Shown here: piece by piece, positions 7,470-14,614 of the stretch
How the letters are laid out: the number at the start of each line of letters is the position of its first letter
How positions within the stretch are numbered: position 1 is the first letter of the stretch
From: an uncultured Eubacteriales bacterium
GTDB lineage: Bacteria; Bacillota; Clostridia; Peptostreptococcales; Anaerovoracaceae
DNA: 15,022 bases
NCBI GenBank assembly: GCA_900553025.1
Contig: USBT01000029.1
Span: forward strand, 1-15,022
Reading direction: 5' to 3'
Program-made: the position numbers and the translations under genes
The notes under the pieces: model-generated
What the model saw: the letters and a program-made list of their open reading frames with translations, nothing else
The model's database searches: none
Told to the model about the DNA's origin: nothing

Positions 7470-7522
7470 AAAATAGGTGAAACTCCAGAACATTATTCGT
7501 TCTTATGTCTCACCTATTTTTT
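7470..7522. terminator. Intrinsic terminator between recN and the M18 peptidase
   Basis: Perfect 11-bp arms AAAATAGGTGA (7470-7480) and TCACCTATTTT (7510-7520) enclose a 29-base loop, itself holding a second small stem AGAAC/GTTCT (7487-7491, 7499-7503). On the plus strand the arm continues into a run of six T, a good terminator for recN. On the minus strand four T close the arm, so it may also serve the convergent peptidase gene, less well. The rest of the 235-base gap (7381-7615) shows nothing else I can support. Confidence 0.8.
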
Positions 7523-7615
7523 ATTTCAAATTATATTATATTTTATTCAATTTGTTTTTAACTGTATCACTTCGCTGACTTTCTAAAATTTTAATGTAAC
7601 AATATGCATATTCCC

Positions 7616-9016
7616 TTATTTCATAAAAGCCTTGTATGCCTTCATAGTCATATAGTTATCAACCTTCGATGAAATCTCATTAGGAGAGTGCATGTTCAAA
7701 ACAGGTGTCCCGCAGTCCACTACTTCCATGCCATACCTGCTGAGAAGATATGCTATTGTTCCGCCGCCGCCAGCATCAACCTTGCCCATTTCTCCAATCT
7801 GCCAAGCAACATCATTATCGGCAAAAGTCTTCCTAAGCTCAGCAAGAAATTCTGCATTTGCATCGTTTGAGCCGCCCTTTCCGCCTGAACCGCCGTATTT
7901 TGAAACAGCAACACCAAAGCCAAGATAACAAGTATTTTGTTTTTCCATAACCTCAGGAAAATCTGGATCGTAGGCAGCCGTAACATCAGCGGAGAGAACC
8001 TTAGAATTCTTCATAGCCCTTCTAACCTTAAGCGCTGAATATTCCCCCTCAAGTGAGATAAGCTCATGAACAGTGTTCTCAAGGAAGTAAGAATCCATTC
8101 CCGTATTCCCATATGAACCTATTTCTTCCTTATCCATAAACAGTGCGCATGCTGTAAATTCAGGATTTTCGATGTCAAGCATTGCATTTAGCGTCGCATA
8201 AGCACAAACTCTATCATCCTGACCATAAGAGAGAACCATTGATCTATCTAAGCCCAAATCTCTTGCATCACCTGCCGGAACAACCTCAAGCTCAGCCAGC
8301 AGAAAATCTTCCTCTGTAATGCCATACTTATCCATTAAGATAGAGAGAACTCCAAACTTAACAGCCTCGCCTTCCTTCTCATCCTTAAGCGGAATATTTC
8401 CAAGCACGACATTCATCATCTCACCAGTAACAGCTTCCGCCATCTTCTTCTGCATCTGCGCCTTTGAGAGGTGTATTAGAAGATCTGTCACACAAAATAC
8501 TGGATCCTCAGTACTATCACCAATCGCAACATTTACCTGTTCGCCATTTTTCTTAAACAAAACACCGTGAATTGCTAGAGGAATCGTCGTCCACTGATAT
8601 TTTTTCACGCCGCCATAGTAATGCGTTTTTGCAAGAGAAATATGTCCATCCTCATATATAGGATTCGGTTTGAAGTCAAGCCTAGGAGAATCGATGTGTG
8701 ATCCCACAATCTTCATTCCATTCTCAAGTGGCTGTTTACCCATAATAAAAAGTCCAATCGACTTATTTTTATTATTGACAAAAATCTTAGTACCAGGCTT
8801 TATATTATCGCCCTGCTCCTCTATTTTATTTATATCAACAAATCCGGCTTCTTCTGCCTGCCTTATAATCTCAAACGCTGCAAGCCTCTCAGTCTTTGCA
8901 ACATTCAAAAATTTCTTATAGTCCTCGTTATATTCCATAACGTCGTTAATTTCTTTGTCTTTCAGCTGGAGCCATCCGCTCTTTTGCTCAAAAGTCAAAT
9001 TCTTCTTATTGTCCAT
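7616..9016 (-). CDS. M18-family zinc aminopeptidase
   Basis: M18 enzymes are cytosolic, usually dodecameric, di-metal aminopeptidases that trim N-terminal residues, often Asp, Glu or neutral ones, from peptides. The 466-residue product shows the expected ligand blocks: GSHIDSPR with H107, YGQDDR with D267/D268, MDKEEIGS with E297/E298, SADVTAAYD with D344, and NMHSPNE with H443. No signal peptide is seen, as expected. AAGGAG (9029-9024) lies 7 bases before the ATG. It has its own strong promoter at 9057-9085, stands as a single gene, and is divergent from the exported dipeptidase, suggesting a shared role in peptide use. The exact substrate cannot be read from the sequence. Confidence 0.95.
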   Translation of the reverse strand: MDNKKNLTFEQKSGWLQLKDKEINDVMEYNEDYKKFLNVAKTERLAAFEIIRQAEEAGFVDINKIEEQGDNIKPGTKIFVNNKNKSIGLFIMGKQPLENGMKIVGSHIDSPRLDFKPNPIYEDGHISLAKTHYYGGVKKYQWTTIPLAIHGVLFKKNGEQVNVAIGDSTEDPVFCVTDLLIHLSKAQMQKKMAEAVTGEMMNVVLGNIPLKDEKEGEAVKFGVLSILMDKYGITEEDFLLAELEVVPAGDARDLGLDRSMVLSYGQDDRVCAYATLNAMLDIENPEFTACALFMDKEEIGSYGNTGMDSYFLENTVHELISLEGEYSALKVRRAMKNSKVLSADVTAAYDPDFPEVMEKQNTCYLGFGVAVSKYGGSGGKGGSNDANAEFLAELRKTFADNDVAWQIGEMGKVDAGGGGTIAYLLSRYGMEVVDCGTPVLNMHSPNEISSKVDNYMTMKAYKAFMK

Positions 9017-9056
9017 GTAATCACTCCTTATTTATAATTCATTAATTTTCATTTTT

Positions 9057-9085
9057 ATTATAACTCATTATATCCATTTTGACAA
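9057..9085 (-). promoter_or_regulatory. Promoter of the M18 aminopeptidase gene
   Basis: Reading leftward: TTGTCA (9085-9080, five of six to consensus), exactly 17 bases, then TATAAT (9062-9057, perfect). A second TATAAT lies within the spacer but has no -35 at good spacing. The -35 overlaps the palindrome at 9076-9088. Confidence 0.75.
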
Positions 9086-9088
9086 AAT
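9076..9088. promoter_or_regulatory. 13-bp palindrome shared by the divergent peptidase promoters
   Basis: ATTTTG and CAAAAT are perfect 6-bp arms around one central base. The element gives TTGTCA on the minus strand (the -35 of the M18 gene) and a perfect TTGACA on the plus strand (9079-9084), a -35 for the C69 dipeptidase gene. No good plus-strand -10 exists at 16-18 bases; TATAGA at 9099 is at 14 bases, and TATATT at 9111-9116 is too far. The plus-strand promoter is therefore uncertain. A regulator binding here could control both genes. Confidence 0.4.
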
Positions 9089-9137
9089 AATGTTAAAATA
9101 TAGACAACATTATATTCATTTATAGGAGGAAGATTAA

Positions 9138-10922
9138 ATGAAGCAATTATTCAGAACGACTGCATTAGTTCTTATAGGACTATTTGCTATGTCTGTTCCT
9201 ACGTGGGCATGCACAGGTATGTATGTCGGGAAAGATGTCAGTGAAGACGGTACAACAGTTATTGCTCGAAGTGAAGACCAAGGTGGCGGTGCTTACAACA
9301 AAATGTTCAAGGTTGAGCCAGCAAAAAAGGAAAAAGGCAGATTTTTTGTTGATACGGGTGAAGGCATGGATAATTTCAAGGTTCCTCTACCTGAAGAAAC
9401 TTATAAGTACACCTATCTTTTAGATTCATCCGATGCTGGAGATGGCCTATACCCAGCAAGCTGCACCAATTCTTACGGTGTATCTGTAGTTGGTACAGTT
9501 TCTGCTGATCCTAGTGACAAATATCTCGAAGAAGACCCATTTGTCGACATTGGTCTCAGGGAGGCTATTCTACCTGGACTCATCGCTTGCCAGGTAAAAA
9601 CCTCAAGAGAAGCTGTTGATTTACTCGCTAAGCTTGTAGATAAATACGGCTCATCGGAGGGAAATATTTTGTTCTTTGCTGATAGCAAGGAGGCTTGGAT
9701 TTTTGAAATCTATGGTGGACACACATATGCAGCTATGAAAATGCCAACTGACATGGTTTCTGTTTTTGGTAATCAGTTTATGATAGGCGCTGTTGACCAG
9801 GCAGATAAAGATAATTACGTATTTTCAAAGAATTTGTTTGCCACTATTGACAAGGTTGGTGCAGTAAAAGACGGTGAAGAGTATAACCTTGCAAAATCTG
9901 TCACTGACAACAAAAGAGATGACTACTCTAATCTGAGAACATGGATGGGCAAGAAGATTCTCGCTCCAGAAAATACTGGCGACTATGAGAATGACAATTT
10001 CTATCCGTTATTTTACAAGCCTGATGAGAAGGTGAAGATGCAGCAAGTATTTGATATGTATAGAAATAGATATCAAGATACGCCATATGCAATGGATGCT
10101 GATGAAAAATCTGATGAATACAATGCCATGTTAGCAAGAATGAAAGAGGAAGATTCTGAAACTCCTGCTATTGGAAGACCTATAGGCATAACGCGCTCTT
10201 CCGATATTCACGCTATTCAGATTTTCGATAAAATGCCTAAGAAGTCCAATTCTATACAGTGGTTATGCATGGGCAACGCTGAACATTCAGTATTCGTGCC
10301 TGCTTTCAGTGGTATAACAGATACAAACAAGGCTTACCATGTTGATGGTTCTGCATATAATGCAAAGAGTGCTTACTGGATATTCAAGAGGAATGATACG
10401 CTGGCTAATGCTGACCGAGATTTTCTTGGTAAAGGTGTGCAAGCCTTCTGGAAATATCAAGAAGAAATGATGCATAACAAGATGCTAAAACAGGTCAAAA
10501 AGGTAAAGAGTGCATACGACAAGGACCCTAAGGAAGGCAGTAATTATGTTACTAAGCTTGCAAATGACATGACAAACGAACAGCTTGACAACGCTAAAAT
10601 GATGTTCAATGCTCTGATGTATACTGCGACGGATAATATCAACGACAGAGCTGAAGACTTTAGAAAAACAGAATTTGTTGCTCCTATAGATTTAGAAACG
10701 GCTGCTAAGGGCAAGGGTTATAAGGTGAAAATCACAGAAAAGGATGACTCTACAAGAATTATCGTATCTAAAGGAAGCATGAAGTATACTCTAAAAGCTG
10801 ATTCTACTAAATACAATTTTAACGATCACGGCAAGAAGTCTAAAGGTGAATTGACATTTGCTCCTTACGCTAAGGGCGACAAAATAATTGTACCTTTTGA
10901 CTTTATCGAAGGTCTAAAATAA
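9138..10922 (+). CDS. Exported C69-family (PepD-like) dipeptidase with C-terminal extension
   Basis: C69 peptidases are N-terminal-nucleophile hydrolases that cleave dipeptides using a cysteine at the mature N-terminus. The product has 594 residues. A signal peptide covers residues 1-24 (Lys/Arg start, hydrophobic stretch about 9-20, ending T-W-A). The next residue is C25 of CTGMYVG, the family nucleophile. Further blocks are DGTTVIARSED (37-47), ASCTNSYGVSVVGT (107-120), EEDPFVDIGLREAI (131-144) and IFEIYGGHTYAA (188-199). Residues about 525-594 lie beyond the catalytic domain and end in KIIVPFDFIEGL, resembling the copper-amine-oxidase-like (stalk) domains of clostridial surface proteins. 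AGGAGG (9124-9129) lies 8 bases before the ATG. The gene is monocistronic, ending before the hairpin at 10979. It probably acts outside the membrane on peptides later imported. Confidence 0.93.
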   Translation: MKQLFRTTALVLIGLFAMSVPTWACTGMYVGKDVSEDGTTVIARSEDQGGGAYNKMFKVEPAKKEKGRFFVDTGEGMDNFKVPLPEETYKYTYLLDSSDAGDGLYPASCTNSYGVSVVGTVSADPSDKYLEEDPFVDIGLREAILPGLIACQVKTSREAVDLLAKLVDKYGSSEGNILFFADSKEAWIFEIYGGHTYAAMKMPTDMVSVFGNQFMIGAVDQADKDNYVFSKNLFATIDKVGAVKDGEEYNLAKSVTDNKRDDYSNLRTWMGKKILAPENTGDYENDNFYPLFYKPDEKVKMQQVFDMYRNRYQDTPYAMDADEKSDEYNAMLARMKEEDSETPAIGRPIGITRSSDIHAIQIFDKMPKKSNSIQWLCMGNAEHSVFVPAFSGITDTNKAYHVDGSAYNAKSAYWIFKRNDTLANADRDFLGKGVQAFWKYQEEMMHNKMLKQVKKVKSAYDKDPKEGSNYVTKLANDMTNEQLDNAKMMFNALMYTATDNINDRAEDFRKTEFVAPIDLETAAKGKGYKVKITEKDDSTRIIVSKGSMKYTLKADSTKYNFNDHGKKSKGELTFAPYAKGDKIIVPFDFIEGLK

Positions 10923-10978
10923 GGGTAGGTTAATAACATCTAACATTTGACAATCACAACTAAATCAAGGTAATAAAT

Positions 10979-11020
10979 ATACCCGGTAGTATGCATCATC
11001 TTATATATACTATCGGGTAT
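10979..11020. terminator. Bidirectional hairpin terminator between the dipeptidase and redox genes
   Basis: Arms 10979-10992 (ATACCCGGTAGTAT) and 11007-11020 (ATACTATCGGGTAT) pair over 14 bp with one G-U, around a 14-base loop. On the plus strand TTCTT follows the arm's final T; on the minus strand the sequence continues into ATATTTATT. Neither U-tract is ideal, but the long GC-containing stem between convergent genes makes termination likely in both directions. Confidence 0.7.
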
Positions 11021-11054
11021 TTCTTAATCTAGAGCTGATACTGAAGCTGGTTCT

Positions 11055-11094
11055 GAAGCGGACGCTTCGTTCCCATAGATAAATATAATCTATG
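11055..11094. repeat. Two small hairpins downstream of the NuoG/GltD fusion gene
   Basis: Reading leftward after the stop at 11101, a 7-bp stem CATAGAT/ATCTATG (11074-11080, 11088-11094) is followed by a 5-bp stem GAAGC/GCTTC (11055-11059, 11064-11068). Neither has a trailing U-tract. They lie before the main terminator hairpin and may protect the 3' end of the transcript; this is inference. An imperfect CTGAAGC direct repeat (11041 and 11053) lies beside them. Confidence 0.4.
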
Positions 11095-11100
11095 CTTTAG

Positions 11101-14100
11101 TTAATTCTCCACTACCTCGGGGATTCTCTCTATTATTGACTTCATAAGAGTATCAGCAACAGGCATTTTATCTATTAGTTTCGCGTCTTTTACCGTGATA
11201 ATCTTAGAATCAATTGGAGATAATACTCCTCCAAAGATTTCTCCTAATTCAGCATATTTATAAAGTGGAAGTTGATCATCCATCTCTTTTGAGATGTCTT
11301 CTTCATCGACAAACATGAAGTCTTCTTCAAATACATATGCTATCTCAGCTGCAATCTCCCAGTTTCTGAAATCAACATCCTCATCAATTGCCGCTTCAAC
11401 TGGTAGTAATCTTCTCTCAGTGTTAGTAAATGTTCCGTCAGTGCTTGCAAATCCAGTTCCTGGAATGAATACATCTGCCTTCTTACCTGTTTCTGTCATA
11501 TGTGTGTCTGAAACCATTAAGAAATCTAGATCAGGTAATTCGACTGTGGCTTCTTCTCCGAAGATTATAAGACCCTTAACGCCTTCAAGCACTTCAGGAC
11601 CTGCCTTTATACCCATATCTACGATACCCTGCGAATTATTCTTAGCTTTCACTAGAAGTATTCCATCTCTAGGAGAACCGATATGTCCGGAAATCATAGC
11701 AATATCACCGATTAATGTAGCAGCTTCAACGCTTACAATATTTTGCTGGTAAACTATCATAGCCTTTTTAGAAGCTAGATACTCCTTTGCTATCTCAGCT
11801 ATTTTGTCGTCAACATCAATATTATCAAGGCTGGCTTTAAACTCATCAAAGCCTTCGATATCAGAAGTTTGTCCTGATGCAATCAAGGTTTTTGCTATAC
11901 CCTTAAGAGCTGATAAATCGTCATTTGTTTCGATGATTTCATCAGCAAAGTCAAAGAACTTATTAGTCTCGCGAGTTCCAATAACAACAACCTTTGCACC
12001 TGCTTCTGATGCCAGTTTGATTTTATTCCATATTACAGGATTTTTGTACTTCATGAATCCAACTGTGATGATCATATTAGTTGAGAGTAGCTCATCTATT
12101 GTGTTTGGAGATGAGTCGTGACCAAATACATCGGCTAGTCCATTGTGCCTATTATTAAAGCTGAACACCTTTGCTCCCAACGTTTTTGCCATCTTCTTCA
12201 TCACATATGCTTCTTCATTTGTATATCTATCGGATATTGCAACTGCAAGTGAGCCTACACCATTACGTGCCTTGATGCTCTGGAGCTGCTTGGAAACAAG
12301 AATTATGGCTTCATGGTAGTCAGTTGCTCTAAATGATTTTCCATCCTTAACTAGAGGGTCTAGAATTTTCCCCTCTAAGAGTGCACTGTCAAAGCCCCAC
12401 TTACCCTTAGCGCAGCAAAGTCCTTTGTTGACAGGACCGTCCTTAAGAGGATTTGCCTTAATCAGCATATCTCCGTGGTACTCAAGGTCAAATGTACATC
12501 CAACCGAACAGAATGAGCAAGTTGTTACAACATGTTCATTTTCTAGAGGAACTTCCTTAGTTATTGAAAGCTTTTCCTGTATAGCTCCTGTAGGACAAAG
12601 GGTTACACACTGACCACATGAGTCGCAACCTGATTCACATAGAGGACCTTCAAGTGTAGGTTTTACAACGGTGTCAAATCCTCTGTGAACAAGTCCGAGC
12701 GCTCCTCTGCCCATTACCTCATCACAGACTCTAACGCATAGTCCACATTTAATACACTTGTTCGGATCCCTTACGATGAACGGATGCTCATCCTCGAATT
12801 CTACAAGGCTCTTTTCACCTTCCCATCTTTCAGGTTTTACATCATATAAGTTGGAATAATCAATGAGCTTACATTCAAAGTAGTCATGGCATCCGCACTG
12901 TAGGCATCTGTTTGCTTCTTTGATTGCCTGGTCCTCAGTTAGCCCATTGTATATAATTTCTGTAAAGTTATCTTTTCTCTCAGCTGCATTTAGCTGATCA
13001 GCCTTTTCTCTAAAGAGTCTTTCTCTGTCTTCAAAAGTCTTCTCAGTGATATCTTCACGTTTAACGTAATATGGCTCTTCGTATTTTACATCTTCGCCAT
13101 CGAGATATCTGTCAACAATTACTGCAACCTTCTTAGCATCTGCTATAGCTTCGATTGCAATTGATATTTTGTCATTACCGCAGTCACCGCCAGCAAATAC
13201 ACCTTCCATAGATGTTGCAAAAGTATCAGGGTCATATGCAATTGCATTCTTGCGTGTTTTCTGTAGTTCAAACAGCTCTGCATCTACAGCCTGACCTATT
13301 GCAAGTATTACGTTATCCACCTCTATGGTTTCTGTTTTGCCTTCTACAGGAACAGGTCTTCTCCTACCTGAAGCATCAGGTTCGCCAAGTTCCATAACCT
13401 GAAGAATCATTTCCTTAACATGACCATTCTCGTCCTTTACTATTTCTAATGGATTAGTCAGGTTCTTGAATATAACGCCCTCTTCTTCACCTTCTTCAAT
13501 CTCAAGCAAGTCCGCAGGCATCTCATCCTTTGTTCTTCTGTATACGTTATAAACTTTTTCGGCTCCTAGTCTTACAGCTGTTCTGCATGCATCCATTGCA
13601 GTGTTACCACCACCGACGATGGCAACTTTCTTTCCAAGGTTAATAGTTTCGTTTCTAACTACTTTTCGTAAGAAATCGATTCCGCCCCAAACGCCTTCAG
13701 CATCTTCACCCTTACAGCCTACACCTGTTGACTTCCAGGCTCCGATTGCCATTACCACGGCATCAAAGTCATCTCTTATTGTATCAAACGGAATATCCTT
13801 GCCTACCTTGGTGTTAGGAATCATTTCAACACCCATGTGCTCTATGATTGCAATTTCCATATCAAGAACTTCTTTAGGAAGTCTGTACTCAGGTATACCA
13901 TATCTGAGCATTCCACCTAGTTTAGGCATGCTGTCGAATATAGTTACATCGTGTCCCCTCTGTCTCAAAAAGTATGCTGCAGAAAGACCCATAGGTCCAC
14001 CACCTATAACTGCAACTCTCTTTCCAGTATCTTCTGCAATTTCAGGCATAAAGAGTTCTTCGCCAGCAAGGTTGTATTCACCTGCAAATCTCTTAATCAT

Positions 14101-14601
14101 TGCTATGCTTATAGGTTCCTCAACAAGTCCACGCCTACATGCATCCTCGCATGGGTGAGGACAGACACGACCTATACAAGCAGGTAGAGGAATTCTCTCT
14201 TTAATTAGTTCATTAGCCTTATCAAATTCTCCGTTCGCAACTAGTCCTACATATCCCTGACAATCAGTATGTCCTGGACATGCAAGCTTACATGGTGCTA
14301 CACAGTCTCCCTGGTGATCTGACAGAAGCAATTCAAGGTTTGTCTTTCTTGATTCAAGTACCCTCTTTGTATCTGTCATTACTATCATATTATCAGAAAT
14401 CTCTGTAGCACAAGCTTTTAGAAGCTTAGGGTTGCCCTCCACCTCTACAACACAGATTCCGCATGATCCATAAATTGCTGTTCTTTCGTCATAGCAAAGA
14501 GTTGGAATAAAGATATCATTCTCACGAGCTACTTCAAGAATCGTCTGACCTGGAAGTCCAAATACTTCTTTGCCATCTATGTTCATTCTAAACTTGTTCA
14601 T
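11101..14601 (-). CDS. NuoG-like iron-sulfur protein fused to a GltD/NfnB-type FAD-NAD(P)H module, with a metal-site-less molybdopterin-like domain
   Basis: A 1,166-residue protein. Residues 1-78 form a NuoG-type 2Fe-2S domain (C36, C47, C50, C64). Eight cysteines at 100-155 (100, 104, 108, 114, 142, 147, 151, 155) fit the double 4Fe-4S N-terminal domain of GltD and dihydropyrimidine dehydrogenase. FAD binds at VIGGGPMGL (198-206) and GVFAGGDC (467-474). NAD(P)H binds at VGGGNTAMD (329-337), with R355-R356 in YRRT suggesting NADPH. C566, C569, C571 and C577 may hold another cluster. Two ferredoxin clusters follow (C616, C619, C622, C626; C659, C662, C665, C669), then a molybdopterin-type 4Fe-4S site (C695, C698, C702, C729/C730). 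Residues 731-1166 resemble a molybdopterin oxidoreductase fold but contain no cysteine. AGGAGG lies 7 bases before the ATG, so the open frame further upstream is rejected. It follows the NuoF-like gene by 11 bases. I infer the NADPH/ferredoxin-side subunit of a soluble transhydrogenase-like complex. Confidence 0.85.
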   Translation of the reverse strand: MNKFRMNIDGKEVFGLPGQTILEVARENDIFIPTLCYDERTAIYGSCGICVVEVEGNPKLLKACATEISDNMIVMTDTKRVLESRKTNLELLLSDHQGDCVAPCKLACPGHTDCQGYVGLVANGEFDKANELIKERIPLPACIGRVCPHPCEDACRRGLVEEPISIAMIKRFAGEYNLAGEELFMPEIAEDTGKRVAVIGGGPMGLSAAYFLRQRGHDVTIFDSMPKLGGMLRYGIPEYRLPKEVLDMEIAIIEHMGVEMIPNTKVGKDIPFDTIRDDFDAVVMAIGAWKSTGVGCKGEDAEGVWGGIDFLRKVVRNETINLGKKVAIVGGGNTAMDACRTAVRLGAEKVYNVYRRTKDEMPADLLEIEEGEEEGVIFKNLTNPLEIVKDENGHVKEMILQVMELGEPDASGRRRPVPVEGKTETIEVDNVILAIGQAVDAELFELQKTRKNAIAYDPDTFATSMEGVFAGGDCGNDKISIAIEAIADAKKVAVIVDRYLDGEDVKYEEPYYVKREDITEKTFEDRERLFREKADQLNAAERKDNFTEIIYNGLTEDQAIKEANRCLQCGCHDYFECKLIDYSNLYDVKPERWEGEKSLVEFEDEHPFIVRDPNKCIKCGLCVRVCDEVMGRGALGLVHRGFDTVVKPTLEGPLCESGCDSCGQCVTLCPTGAIQEKLSITKEVPLENEHVVTTCSFCSVGCTFDLEYHGDMLIKANPLKDGPVNKGLCCAKGKWGFDSALLEGKILDPLVKDGKSFRATDYHEAIILVSKQLQSIKARNGVGSLAVAISDRYTNEEAYVMKKMAKTLGAKVFSFNNRHNGLADVFGHDSSPNTIDELLSTNMIITVGFMKYKNPVIWNKIKLASEAGAKVVVIGTRETNKFFDFADEIIETNDDLSALKGIAKTLIASGQTSDIEGFDEFKASLDNIDVDDKIAEIAKEYLASKKAMIVYQQNIVSVEAATLIGDIAMISGHIGSPRDGILLVKAKNNSQGIVDMGIKAGPEVLEGVKGLIIFGEEATVELPDLDFLMVSDTHMTETGKKADVFIPGTGFASTDGTFTNTERRLLPVEAAIDEDVDFRNWEIAAEIAYVFEEDFMFVDEEDISKEMDDQLPLYKYAELGEIFGGVLSPIDSKIITVKDAKLIDKMPVADTLMKSIIERIPEVVEN

Positions 14602-14608
14602 ATGACTT

Positions 14609-14614
14609 CCTCCT
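14609..14614 (-). promoter_or_regulatory. Ribosome binding site that sets the start of the NuoG/GltD fusion
   Basis: A perfect AGGAGG on the minus strand lies 7 bases before the ATG at 14601 and overlaps the TAG stop of the preceding NuoF-like gene, implying coupled translation. It rules out the longer reading frame that starts within the upstream gene. Confidence 0.85.

Noticed and set aside
9138..9212. Lipoprotein signal on the C69 dipeptidase
   Set aside because: The residues before C25 are T-W-A, not a lipobox (Leu at -3, small residue at -2), and C25 is explained as the peptidase nucleophile.
13601..14158. 185-codon rightward reading frame inside the fusion gene
   Set aside because: It is antisense to the well-supported GltD module and its Ser/Pro/Ile-rich composition is typical of a shadow frame. 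The same applies to 3926-4486 (antisense to ruvA) and 11294-11752.
11101..14601. Formate dehydrogenase alpha subunit
   Set aside because: The metal-binding Cys/Sec is absent, the molybdopterin domain is shortened, and a full GltD module is present; similarity is to the fold only.
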